From: Saccharopolyspora_D taberi
GTDB taxonomy: Bacteria > Actinomycetota > Actinomycetes > Mycobacteriales > Pseudonocardiaceae
Length of the DNA: 64,000 nucleotides
NCBI RefSeq assembly: GCF_039534165.1
Contig: NZ_BAAAUX010000013.1
Location: forward strand, 96,875-160,874
Reading direction: 5' to 3'
Shown in pieces: positions 35,705 to 43,518 of this stretch (its first letter is position 1; every line of letters starts with the position of its first letter). The position numbers and the translations under genes are program-made. Under the pieces are notes generated by a model that was not told the origin of the DNA, did no database searches, and was given only the letters and a program-made list of their open reading frames with translations.

Positions 35705-36358
35705 TCAGCCGGCTGCGACGAGTTCTGCCACGTTCTTGCTCTGGTGGAGCCCTTCGAGCAGGGCGTCCTGTACGAATTCGATCGAGGGCAGGGTCCATCC
35801 GCACACCTCGGGCTTGACCCTCCAGTGCGCGGCGCCGTGCGGGAAGGTGGTCGGCGGCATGGGGACCCAGCTTCCGGCACCGTGCGACCTGACGTCGGCG
35901 AGCTCGGCCAGTTCGGGGGCGAGCCGACCTTCACCGGACGTCAGGAAGTACCAGCGCCCGTTGGGAATCGCCACGATCGGCACCGGGAATCCCAGTGCCC
36001 GCAGGGCGACCGCGGCGCGGTAGCCGAGCGCGGCGTCGACCTCGACGGCTCCGATCGCGGTGCCGGTCGCCACCAGCAGGCTGTAGGGACGGCCGGACCA
36101 CCAGGCAGCGACCTGGTCGGGGTTGGTTCCGAGCCGTTCCTGCCAGTCCTGGTGCACCGGCATCGGGCCTTCGGCGTCGGTGCCGTCGCGGCCGATCCAA
36201 CGGGTGCCCACCGGATAGGTCCCGGGCAGCACCGGCCAGCCGCGAGAGGCGAATCCGATCGCCTCCACCCGCAGCTCGATCCGGTTGTTCAGCAGCCCGG
36301 CTTGGAGAGCCCGGACACCGCCGAAGGTGTCCTGCCACTCATCCGCCGACCAATCCAT
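35705..36358 (-). CDS. Bifunctional primase/polymerase (prim-pol)-like protein
   Basis: 217 residues from the ATG at 36358 (AAGGAGGCGGAG upstream). The pattern ALQAG...EAIGFASRGWPVLPGTYPVG, then WSGRPYSLLVATGTAIGAVEVDAALG, then PIVAIPNGRWYFLT, then AGSWVPMPPTTFPHGAAHWRVKP follows the N-terminal prim-pol (archaeo-eukaryotic primase-like) domain of actinobacterial proteins annotated as bifunctional DNA primase/polymerase. Only one acidic metal-ligand motif (EVD) is evident, so the polymerase activity is doubtful. It stands alone rather than beside a helicase, and its role is unknown. Confidence 0.7.
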   Translation of the reverse strand: MDWSADEWQDTFGGVRALQAGLLNNRIELRVEAIGFASRGWPVLPGTYPVGTRWIGRDGTDAEGPMPVHQDWQERLGTNPDQVAAWWSGRPYSLLVATGTAIGAVEVDAALGYRAAVALRALGFPVPIVAIPNGRWYFLTSGEGRLAPELAELADVRSHGAGSWVPMPPTTFPHGAAHWRVKPEVCGWTLPSIEFVQDALLEGLHQSKNVAELVAAG

Positions 36359-36694
36359 TTGTTCTCCGCCTCCTTGTTCCACGGTGAGCACGAGAGGTGA
36401 TCCGGGGGAGATCACCTCGGTTCGGACCACGTTGTCCGGACCGTCGGGGTGTTCGTGCTCACACCTCCAATGAACGTCAGGGGAACAGCCGGAGTACAGC
36501 CCCAGGTCGACGACCGGTCATTTGGCGGCGACGAGCGCAGCCCGCCGCGAAGGCCAGCCGAAAGATCAATCGGACGAGCGGCCTGCGAACAGCACGCCAG
36601 TCGCGATCCGATGGCAACAAGCGCCTCGACACCGCCGCTTCCGAACCTCTTGTCCTCGCGGACGGACCGTTCGTCGTACGACCACCTCCGGTTG
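36359..36694. other. Intergenic region before the Tad operon end
   Basis: 336 bp between the tadG-like stop and the prim-pol-like start, both on the minus strand. Open frames here lack ribosome sites and are shadows. Nothing recognisable apart from the ribosome site of the downstream gene. Confidence 0.5.
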
Positions 36695-37225
36695 TCACCC
36701 ACCGCGAACCGGACCGGCCCGCGCCCGCGCGTCGATGACCGCGAACAGCCCGGGGACGTGCAGCTCCACCCGCGCGTCGGAGCCGTCCAGCCGGCAGCTC
36801 GCGATCTCGGCGCCCATCCCGCGCGCGACCCAGCCGGCCCGGCCGCACGCGAACTCCTGGCCCTGCGGCACGTGGGCCGCCGCCGCGAGAGCCGCGAGAT
36901 CGGCCGCGCCTTCCGCTCTGTGCCGGTTCACCACGGCGGAACCGAGTTGGATTCCGACCCAGAGAACGGTGATCAAGGCGCCCGAGAGCGCAGCCGCCAG
37001 CACCGTGGCCGCTCCCCTGTCCCCGGTTATGCCGCCGCCGGTCCTGGCGCTGGCTCCGGTCACGGCGCTGCCGCCGGACGTGCCCCTGCCACCGGACGTG
37101 CCGCTGTCCTGGGGCACGGCCGTGCCCCTGGTCATGCCCCTGCGGCTGGTCATGGCGTTGCCTCCGGGCAGGCTTCTGCGGCTGGTCATGGCACTGTCTC
37201 CGGGCAGGCCCTTGTCCCCGGTCAT
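36695..37225 (-). CDS. TadE/TadG-like pseudopilin-family protein (last gene of the Tad operon)
   Basis: 176 residues if the ATG at 37225 is used; further in-frame ATGs at 37189, 37153 and 37135 would shorten it. After a repetitive Gly/Ser/Arg-rich N-terminus comes the conserved core GDRGAATVLAAALSGALITVLWVGIQLGSAVVNRHRAEGAADLAALAAA (about 92-141), a single transmembrane helix followed by the RHRAEGAADLAALAAA signature of the Rv3654c-type TadE-like family found beside helicase and secretion genes. Gly before the helix hints at processing by a prepilin peptidase. The start region is duplicated (see findings). Confidence 0.8.
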   Translation of the reverse strand: MTGDKGLPGDSAMTSRRSLPGGNAMTSRRGMTRGTAVPQDSGTSGGRGTSGGSAVTGASARTGGGITGDRGAATVLAAALSGALITVLWVGIQLGSAVVNRHRAEGAADLAALAAAAHVPQGQEFACGRAGWVARGMGAEIASCRLDGSDARVELHVPGLFAVIDARARAGPVRGG

Positions 37226-37260
37226 GGCAGTCCTCCGGTCATGGCGGCGTCTCCGGTCAT
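37133..37260 (-). repeat. Repeated RBS-plus-ATG segments
   Basis: Six ATGs read GCCATGACC or a close variant on the minus strand, at 37260, 37242, 37225, 37189, 37153 and 37135; the first five have GGAG-type ribosome sites at similar distance. The first two are in a frame that ends in a TGA overlapping the third ATG; the last four share the tadG-like frame. Confidence 0.7.
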
Positions 37261-37661
37261 GGCGGTCCTCCCGGCTTCGGGGCTCCCGCTCCCGGTTCCA
37301 GCACCGCCAGCGCGGTGCTCCTGAGCCAGTCGCCGGGCAGGAAGCCGCCGGGAAACGGCGCGCTGACCTCGACCGTGATCTGGTCGCCGACGATCGACAC
37401 CGCCAACTTCGCGCCGTGCGGCGCGAGCCGTTCCACGGCTCCGGTCGCCTGCGGCTGGCTGCCGCGGGCGACCAGCCGCGCTGCCTCCACTGCGGCGTCG
37501 GTGCACCGCAGTTGGCCGATCACCGCGCACAACCCGCCAACGGCCAGTGCGAACACCACCGCCAGCGCGCAGATCCCGAACGCGGCCTCCACGGTCACCG
37601 CGCCGCGGTCGCGGGCCCCGGCGCCGCTGATCGGCGCCGGGGCGATCTCCACGCTCGGCAT
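37257..37661 (-). CDS. tadE: TadE-family minor pseudopilin
   Basis: 134 residues. The TadE motif GAVTVEAAFGICALAVVFALAVGGLCAVIGQLRCTDAAVEAARLVARG (about 20-67) has the Glu at +5 of the mature helix and the R/AARLVARG after it. The rest is a small extracytoplasmic beta domain (KLAVSIVGDQITVEVSAPFP). It overlaps both neighbours by 4-5 nt (ATGA). TadE proteins are minor components initiating Flp pilus assembly. Confidence 0.85.
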   Translation of the reverse strand: MPSVEIAPAPISGAGARDRGAVTVEAAFGICALAVVFALAVGGLCAVIGQLRCTDAAVEAARLVARGSQPQATGAVERLAPHGAKLAVSIVGDQITVEVSAPFPGGFLPGDWLRSTALAVLEPGAGAPKPGGPP

Positions 37662-37888
37662 CAGAACGTTCCCGAGAATCCGCGTTCGAGCAGGGCGGTC
37701 ACGGCGTTCTTGATCACGTCGCTCTGGACTGCGGCGTAGAGGATTCCGGCCACCGCCGCCGCGGTCAGCGTTCCGAGCGCGTACTCCACAGTGCTCATTC
37801 CCCCGTCACCGCGGAGCAGCGCTCTCAGTCGCCGTGGGTTCGAGCGACGCCGGGCGAGCAACGGGCGGAGAACGTTCTGGACAGTCAT
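37661..37888 (-). CDS. flp: Flp-type pilin (DUF4244-like)
   Basis: 75 residues from the ATG at 37888 with AGGAG 5 nt upstream (a GTG at 37894 is possible). A basic cytosolic leader (LARRRSNPRRLRALLRGDGG) is followed by MSTVEYALGTLTAAAVAGILYAAV, the class III signal with a Gly before the cut, Glu at +5 of the mature chain and Tyr at +6. This is the structural pilin of the operon and matches the Rv3656c type. The octanucleotide repeat array lies in its leader/promoter. Confidence 0.85.
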   Translation of the reverse strand: MTVQNVLRPLLARRRSNPRRLRALLRGDGGMSTVEYALGTLTAAAVAGILYAAVQSDVIKNAVTALLERGFSGTF

Positions 37889-37995
37889 GTTCACTCCTCA
37901 GAAGTTGATGTTGTTCGGGTCTGGTCGGGTCGTCCTGCTGGTGGGCCGCGGGCCCGGCTCGGAATGACGGTCACTGGGCTTCCTTTCCGTGTCGG

Positions 37996-38079
37996 CGGCA
38001 TCGGTTCGCATCGGTCGCATCGGCGGCATGGGCGCATCGGCGCATCGGCGCATCGGCGCATCGGCGCATCGGCGCATCG
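37996..38079. repeat. Octanucleotide microsatellite upstream of the pilin gene
   Basis: Six perfect tandem copies of GCGCATCG at 38032-38079, preceded by about four degenerate copies from 37996. It occupies the 212-bp space between tadC and flp, about 144 bp from the flp start. Copy-number change would alter spacing in the promoter or leader. Confidence 0.85.
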
Positions 38080-38100
38080 AACGCAGGGTCCACAGTGGAT

Positions 38101-38688
38101 TCACCACTGCACCACCAGCCGGTGGACCATGCCGGCGACCACCGGCGCGACCCCGAGGCACAGGAACGCGGGCAGGAAGCACAGTCCCAGCGGCATCGCG
38201 ACCCACACGGACGCGCGCTGGGCGCGCTCCTGCGCCCGTGCGTCGGCCGACGACCGGGCGTCCGCCGCGAGCGCCTGCGCCACCTCGGCCAGGCCGGAGC
38301 CGCTGCGCGCGGTCCGCCGCGCGGCCCGCGCGAGGTCGGCGGTGTCCGCGTGCCGCAACGCGGGCTCCCAGGCCGACCCCGCGTCCGCGCCCAGCGCGAG
38401 CTGGCGAGCGACCTCGTGCAGGACGCGGGCCGGAGCACCGCGGAACTCCGCCGCGACAGCGCGCAGGATCACCGGCACCGGCAGTCCCGCTCGCATGCCA
38501 GCGGCGAGCAGGTCCCAGCCCGCGGCCAGCACCAGCGGCTCCGTCCGCTCCGGTCTTCGTCTGACCGGCCGGCGCGACCTCGGGATCGCGGGTTTCCGTG
38601 CTCCGCCCGACAGTTCCCGCAGCCGGAAGCGCGCTGTCGGCACCGGCAGCAGCAACACCGCCGTGGCGAGGAGGAACAGCGGGATCAT
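38101..38688 (-). CDS. tadC: TadC-like inner-membrane platform protein
   Basis: 195 residues from the ATG at 38688, which overlaps the tadB stop (ATGA). An N-terminal transmembrane helix (IPLFLLATAVLLLPVP), the GspF-like helical domain (WDLLAAGMRAGLPVPVILRAVAAEF, GSGLAEVAQALAADAR), and two C-terminal hydrophobic helices (PLGLCFLPAFLCLGVAPVVAGM). TadB/TadC form the membrane platform of the pilus machine. Corresponds by order to Rv3657c. Confidence 0.85.
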   Translation of the reverse strand: MIPLFLLATAVLLLPVPTARFRLRELSGGARKPAIPRSRRPVRRRPERTEPLVLAAGWDLLAAGMRAGLPVPVILRAVAAEFRGAPARVLHEVARQLALGADAGSAWEPALRHADTADLARAARRTARSGSGLAEVAQALAADARSSADARAQERAQRASVWVAMPLGLCFLPAFLCLGVAPVVAGMVHRLVVQW

Positions 38689-39476
38689 GGCGGCACCGCC
38701 CCTTCGGTCAGGCGGAGCGTCCACAGCATTCCGGCGCACAGCAGGGCAACGCCCGTCGCGAGCAGCACCTGACCGGCGAGGTGGCCGGTCAGGAATGCCA
38801 ACGGCGCGGCGCCCACCGCCTGGCCCAGCAGCAGCCCGAGGGCCGGGAGCCCGGCGAGCATCGCCGCTGTCGCGCGCGGTCCGGCCATCTTCGCTTCCAG
38901 GTCGCGGACGAACGCTCCGCGATGCTCCAGATCGCGCCGGACCGCCTCCAGCAGGTCTGCCAGTGCCACGCCGTGCCGCTCCGCGAGCGCCCAGGCGCGT
39001 GCCATCCGGCCGAGCGGTTCCCGCAGCGCTGCCGAATCGTGGGCCCGCAGCGCGGAAGCGATGTCCCCGCCGAGCCTGGCGGTCACGGCCATGTCCCGGA
39101 ACACCCCGGCCACTCCCGGAGCCGCGTCCCGCGCGGCTCCTTCGGCTGCCACCGCGGGGTGCGCTCCGACCCGGAGTTCCGCGACCAGCAACCGGACTCC
39201 GGCGGCGAGCTCCGCCGTCCGCTCAGCCCGGTTCCGCTGGTCCCGCCGGGATCGGCGGTAGCCCCGGACGAGCACGCCGAGCGCCAGCGCGCCGATCACC
39301 CCGCCGACGCCGGCGACCACCGCCCCGGCCGCCGCTGCGACCGGGTACCAGACGCGGACTCGTCCCAGCAAAGCAACGGATCGGCCCCGGTGCGGGCGAA
39401 GCGCCTTCAGCCGGTGCCGGGCCCCGATCACCGGCCAGCACAGCAACGCGGCTGCGAGCAGGAGGAAGGTCAGCAC
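38685..39476 (-). CDS. tadB: TadB-like inner-membrane platform protein
   Basis: 263 residues from a GTG at 39476 overlapping the tadA stop. Two N-terminal hydrophobic segments are followed by the GspF domain (GVRLLVAELRVGAHPAVAAEG, AWALAERHGVALADLLEAVRRDLE) and a C-terminal hydrophobic pair. The heptad-like LRAHDSAALREPLGRMARAWALAERHG is characteristic of TadB. Works with TadA and TadC. Confidence 0.85.
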   Translation of the reverse strand: MLTFLLLAAALLCWPVIGARHRLKALRPHRGRSVALLGRVRVWYPVAAAAGAVVAGVGGVIGALALGVLVRGYRRSRRDQRNRAERTAELAAGVRLLVAELRVGAHPAVAAEGAARDAAPGVAGVFRDMAVTARLGGDIASALRAHDSAALREPLGRMARAWALAERHGVALADLLEAVRRDLEHRGAFVRDLEAKMAGPRATAAMLAGLPALGLLLGQAVGAAPLAFLTGHLAGQVLLATGVALLCAGMLWTLRLTEGAVPP

Positions 39477-40627
39477 GGCAACGCACCTCCCCGCTCGGAA
39501 AGCAGGTTCGCGAGCGCTTCTCCGCCCGGTCCCCATCCGCTGTGGACGGACCACGCCGTCTGGACCTCGACCAGATCGCCGCTGCGCCGCAGCACTCCGA
39601 TCGCCGCCAGCCGCCGGGCACCCGGCGTGCGCTGGACGTGCAGCACGACCTGCACCGCTGCCGCGAGCTGGCTGTGCAGAGCTGCCCGGGGCAGACCGCC
39701 CAGCGCGGCCAGCGCCTCCATCCGGGCCGGGACCTCCTGCGGCGAGTTGGCGTGCAGGGTTCCCCCACCGCCGTCGTGACCGGTGTTCAGCGCAGCCAGC
39801 AGCTCGCAGACCTCGGCCCCTCGGACCTCGCCGACGACCAGCCGGTCCGGCCGCATCCGCAGGGCTTGCCGGACCAGGTCGCGGACCTGGATCTCACCGA
39901 CGCCCTCCACGTTGGGCGGGCGGGTGAGCAGGCGGACGACGTGCGGGTGCGCCGGGTGGAGTTCGCCGGCTTCCTCGACGCAGACGATGCGTTCGGTCGA
40001 CGGGACCTCGCCCAGCATCGCGGCGAGCATCGTCGTCTTCCCCACACCGGCACCGCCCACGACCAGGAACGCCAGCCGCGCCGCGACGATCGACCGCAAC
40101 AGCGCGGCGGTCGGCTCGTCGAACGCGCCCTTCCGGCGCAGCGCGTCGATGTCGTGCACCGCTGGCCGGAGAACTCGCAGCGACAGGCACGTGCCCTCGG
40201 AAACCGGTGGCAGCACCGCGTGCAGCCGGACCGCTCCGACCGCGCGTGGCAGCCAGGCGTCGACCCACGGTTGCGCGTCGTCGAGCCTGCGGCCGGTGGC
40301 CAGCGCGAGCCGTTGGGCGAGGCGGCGCACCGCGTCTTCGTCGGGGAACTCCTCCGGCGCCCGGCGCAGCCCGTCGCCGCGATCGACCCACACCTCGTCC
40401 GGCGCCGTGACGAGCACATCGGTGACGGCGGGGTCGCGCAGCAGCGGTTCGAGCACGCCAGCACCCAGGAACTCCCGCTGCACGACGCGGACCCGGTCCA
40501 GCACGTCGGCGTCGCCGACCAGCCCGCCCGCGTCCTCCCGGACCGCGGTGGCCACCGCCGACGACGTCAGCGGCGCTCCGCTGCCCGCCAGCCGGTTGCG
40601 CACCCGGTCGATCAGCTCGCCGGTCAT
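39470..40627 (-). CDS. tadA: TadA secretion ATPase
   Basis: 385 residues, a type II/IV secretion hexameric ATPase. An N-terminal domain (about 1-165) precedes the RecA-like core: Walker A VVGGAGVGKTTML (about 186-198), Asp box IVCVEEAGELHPAHPHVVRL, Walker B RPDRLVVGEVRGAEV and His box GHDGGGGTLHANSP. It powers Flp pilin polymerisation. The ATG overlaps the ssd stop by 4 nt. Matches Rv3659c in order and type. Confidence 0.93.
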   Translation of the reverse strand: MTGELIDRVRNRLAGSGAPLTSSAVATAVREDAGGLVGDADVLDRVRVVQREFLGAGVLEPLLRDPAVTDVLVTAPDEVWVDRGDGLRRAPEEFPDEDAVRRLAQRLALATGRRLDDAQPWVDAWLPRAVGAVRLHAVLPPVSEGTCLSLRVLRPAVHDIDALRRKGAFDEPTAALLRSIVAARLAFLVVGGAGVGKTTMLAAMLGEVPSTERIVCVEEAGELHPAHPHVVRLLTRPPNVEGVGEIQVRDLVRQALRMRPDRLVVGEVRGAEVCELLAALNTGHDGGGGTLHANSPQEVPARMEALAALGGLPRAALHSQLAAAVQVVLHVQRTPGARRLAAIGVLRRSGDLVEVQTAWSVHSGWGPGGEALANLLSERGGALPC

Positions 40628-41715
40628 GACGCACCCACCACAGTGGACTCAAGAGCGCCCAGCACGTCGCGGGCGCTGCGCTCCACCGATCGCCGCTGGT
40701 GCGCTCGCATCGAGCAGAAACCGCCCCGGTCGAGCGCTGTCGGCAGGCCGGGCTGGGTGCGCACCGAGGTGAGGACGTCGACACCGACGGCACGGCCGAC
40801 ATCCGCGGGTCGCAGACCGCTCGCCGCCGGACCGCGCACGACCAGCCGCAGCGATCCCGCCGATCGATCCCGCAGCACGGCGGACAGGCGAGCCGCCGCC
40901 GCGCAGGCGCGCACCTCGGCGGGCACGACCACGAGGGTTAGATCGGCCTGCCGCAGCCCGGCGACCGCCGGTTCGGACAGGGCTCGCGGCAGGTCGCACA
41001 CGACCGTCTCGCCCGCTCTGCGGCCCGCCGCGATCACCGCGTGCACGGCCTGCGGCGTGAGCCCGGACGACGGTCCGTCTCGGTCGCACGCCAGCACGGT
41101 CATCGCGCCCGAACCGACGCGCCGCCGTGGCAGCGCGTCGTGCAACGCGCTCACCGCGACCCGGCCGCCGCTCACGTCGAGGCCCGACCAGCGCGCTCCT
41201 CCGGCGCGCTCGGCACCGACCGCGAGGTCCAGGCCGCCGCCGAACGGATCGCAGTCGACCAGCAGCGACTGCTCGCCGCGGCGCGCCGCGGTCACCGCGA
41301 CCGCGGTGGCGAGCACGGACGCGCCCGCCCCACCGCAGCCGCCCACGACGGCCAGCACCCGGCCCGATCTCGGGGCGGACCGGTCCACCACCTCGGCGAA
41401 CAGTTCGATCAGGTGGTCCTCATCGGCCGGCAGCCGGATCTCCAGGTCGGCCCCGATGCGGAACGCCGACCGGTACAGGTCGTCGCTGGGACCGCGAGCG
41501 AGTATCAGCACCCCCGGTCTTCTGGGCAGCTGGCTCTCGGCACCCGCTTCGGCGCTGGGCGGGTCGATGACGACCAATGGTGCTGTGCGCCATCGGTCGC
41601 CCACCGACAACGCGTCCGGGGCGCGATCCAGTTCGCAACCGGATACCGCTGCCAACCGCAGGACATCTTCGGCCAGCTCGGCGTCGGCGGTGATCAGCAA
41701 GGGGGACGTGGACAT
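40624..41715 (-). CDS. ssd: Ssd/CpaE-like MinD-family protein, first gene of the Tad operon
   Basis: 363 residues from the ATG at 41715. A receiver-like N-terminal region (to about 120) is followed by a ParA/MinD fold: RVLAVVGGCGGAGASVLATAVAV near 120-140, VDCDPFGGGLD, and later VVCDLPRALSEPA and LTLVVVPAEVRA. The deviant Walker motif reads GGCGGAGAS where MinD has KGGxGKT, so both Lys are absent. The same is known of Ssd, whose role is in septum regulation and pilus localisation. It heads the operon ssd-tadA-tadB-tadC-flp-tadE-tadG-like with 4- to 7-nt overlaps. Confidence 0.85.
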   Translation of the reverse strand: MSTSPLLITADAELAEDVLRLAAVSGCELDRAPDALSVGDRWRTAPLVVIDPPSAEAGAESQLPRRPGVLILARGPSDDLYRSAFRIGADLEIRLPADEDHLIELFAEVVDRSAPRSGRVLAVVGGCGGAGASVLATAVAVTAARRGEQSLLVDCDPFGGGLDLAVGAERAGGARWSGLDVSGGRVAVSALHDALPRRRVGSGAMTVLACDRDGPSSGLTPQAVHAVIAAGRRAGETVVCDLPRALSEPAVAGLRQADLTLVVVPAEVRACAAAARLSAVLRDRSAGSLRLVVRGPAASGLRPADVGRAVGVDVLTSVRTQPGLPTALDRGGFCSMRAHQRRSVERSARDVLGALESTVVGAS

Positions 41716-42226
41716 GGCGAACTCCGATCGGACTCGTGCGCTGGGGAAAGCGACGGCCGCCGGTTTCACCGAACCCGCACCGGGCGGCCTGCTGAAATCC
41801 ACAGTGGCCGCCCGAGCCAAGCCCGCCAAGGGTCAATTCCCAGAACTGTGGACAACTACCCGGCCTGTGGATAACTCGGCTTTAGGCGCGTTATAACCGG
41901 AAAGCAATTCGGGAAAAACATCACCGGAAAGGGGACGACCCCCGCCAGGGGGGAGGGACGGGGGTCGCCAACGGTTCAGCTCCGGGGGGTCGAGCTGAAC
42001 CCATCCGGCAGAACCGGACTCCCACACTGTATCGCCCCCGTCCCCAGCGACGCGCCCCGTCCATTAGAGGGAACGTCCTTGCACCGTGCTGCCATTTCCG
42101 TGGTCATCACCACCCATTTGGGTCAAGAAATGCTTCCCACTCAATGGAATCCCAACCCGGAGAGCAAGCAGGACGTCAAAGCCGCTGCGTCATTGCGGCG
42201 ACGGCGACCGGCCAGGACGGACTCGT
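41716..42226. other. Divergent intergenic region with two strong hairpins
   Basis: 511 bp between ssd (minus) and the HAD gene (plus). It contains the hairpins 41936-41967 and 41974-42000 (separate entry), an AT-rich CTGTGGATAA segment near 41870, and no convincing ORF. Confidence 0.6.
41936..42000. ncRNA. Tandem hairpins, possible structured RNA or double terminator
   Basis: CGACCCCCG (41936-41944) pairs with CGGGGGTCG (41959-41967). Six bases on, GTTCAGCTC (41974-41982) pairs with GAGCTGAAC (41992-42000). Both stems are perfect 9-mers. They stand between divergent genes, where terminators are not expected, so a small RNA or leader element is possible. Confidence 0.35.
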
Positions 42227-43066
42227 ATGCTGTGCGACGTGACAGACCCCGCGAACCACCCGGCAGCCCAGCAGTCTCGCGTGGCCGCGTTCTTCGACCT
42301 GGACAAGACGGTCATCGCCAAGTCCAGCACCCTCGCGTTCAGCCGCCCGTTCTTCCAGGAGGGGCTGATCAACCGGCGCGCGGTGCTCAAGAGCGCCTAC
42401 GCGCAGTTCGTGTTCATGCTGGCCGGCGCCGACGCCGACCAGATGGACCGGATGCGGGCGCACATCACCTCGCTGTGCACCGGGTGGGACGTCGAGCAGG
42501 TCAACGCCATCGTCGAGGAGACGCTGCACGACATCGTCGACCCGCTGGTCTACAAAGAGGCCACGCAACTCATCAACGAGCACAAGGAACAGGGCCACGA
42601 CATCGTCGTGCTCTCCGCTTCCGGGGAGGAAGTGGTCGCCCCGATCGCGAAGCTGCTCGGCGCGACGCACGCCGCCGGGACGCGGATGGTCGTCAGCGAG
42701 GGCCGCTACACCGGCGAGGTCGAGTTCTACTGCTCGGCGGAGAACAAGGCCGCCGCCGCCCGCGAGCTGGCCGAGAAGTACGGCTACGACCTCTCGGAAT
42801 GCCACGCCTATTCGGACTCCGTGACCGACCTTCCGCTGCTGGAGACGGTCGGCCACCCCACCGTCGTCAACCCTGATCGCGGGCTGCGCAAGGAGGCCGT
42901 GCAGCGCGGCTGGCCCGCGCTGGCCTTCGACCACCCGGTCTCGCTGCGCGCCCGGATCCCGACTCCGTCCCGCGCCGCCGTGACCGCCGCCGGAGTCGGG
43001 ATGGGTGCGGTCGCCGCGGCGGGCGCCGCATGGTGGGGGCTGCGCTACTGGCGCCGCCACCGCTGA
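42227..43066 (+). CDS. HAD-superfamily SerB-like phosphatase with C-terminal membrane helix
   Basis: 279 residues from the ATG at 42227 (GGACGG upstream; a GTG at 42239 is an alternative). HAD motif I AAFFDLDKTVIAKSS (about 24-38), motif II VLSASGEE (about 129-136) and motif IV AYSDSVTDLPLLE (about 193-205), with the cap region of the IB subfamily between. It ends in a transmembrane helix (AAVTAAGVGMGAVAAAGAAWWGL) and Arg/His tail. The IB subfamily acts on phosphoserine or lipid-head phosphates. Matches Rv3661 in position next to ssd. Confidence 0.85.
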   Translation: MLCDVTDPANHPAAQQSRVAAFFDLDKTVIAKSSTLAFSRPFFQEGLINRRAVLKSAYAQFVFMLAGADADQMDRMRAHITSLCTGWDVEQVNAIVEETLHDIVDPLVYKEATQLINEHKEQGHDIVVLSASGEEVVAPIAKLLGATHAAGTRMVVSEGRYTGEVEFYCSAENKAAAARELAEKYGYDLSECHAYSDSVTDLPLLETVGHPTVVNPDRGLRKEAVQRGWPALAFDHPVSLRARIPTPSRAAVTAAGVGMGAVAAAGAAWWGLRYWRRHR

Positions 43067-43518
43067 AAAACCGCAGGTGATCAGCACTGCCACGTAGGTC
43101 AGCAACCTCTTGCAGTGACGCCCGTCACGGACTACAAAGGGAAGTGCGGAACCTGAACGGCCAGGGACGTCACGGAGGAGAAGTGGCGTCCACCCCTTAA
43201 GGCTCCGTGCGCGAGACCGGAGCACCCACGCGCAGCCGCCGCGGGAGGCTGGTCGTCCACCAGGGTTGCGTACCGGGACGCCGGACGCCGAGCCCGAAAG
43301 TTACGACAAGAGTTGCACGCTTGGTAACCCGAGATCTCGCGCGAGGGGCGGCGCCCGCCAACTGGCTTGGCGGGCGCCGCCGTATGTCTCCAGGTCGTGA
43401 CGGAGCGGTCGCGCAGCGTTGACCAGCGGCGTTGACGTGGGTAGTTTCCCAATTCGACCGATATCGACGTGAACTTCCGACCGGAGGTTGCCGGGCGGAC
43501 GCCGTCCCTGGAGGCAGA
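43067..43518. other. Intergenic region upstream of nagZ
   Basis: 452 bp without a convincing gene. A GGAGGAG site precedes a five-codon frame (GTG at 43183, ending TAA), which I do not treat as a gene. It contains the very strong hairpin at 43347-43381. Confidence 0.5.
43347..43381. terminator. 15-bp perfect hairpin upstream of nagZ
   Basis: GGCGGCGCCCGCCAA (43347-43361) pairs with TTGGCGGGCGCCGCC (43367-43381) around a 5-nt loop; no U-tract follows. It lies 280 bp after the HAD gene and 138 bp before nagZ, so it may end a transcript of the spacer or shield the nagZ leader. Confidence 0.5.

Noticed and set aside
38032..38079. Tandem repeat considered as CRISPR
   Set aside because: Eight-base units without spacers or cas genes; a microsatellite.
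37964..41896. 1310-codon plus-strand frame opposite the Tad operon
   Set aside because: Ser/Arg/Pro/Thr-rich shadow; the minus-strand Tad genes overlap tightly and carry clear motifs.
43183..43200. Five-codon frame GTG...TAA after GGAGGAG upstream of nagZ
   Set aside because: Strong ribosome-like site, but the frame is too short and lacks any regulatory codon run or conserved structure.
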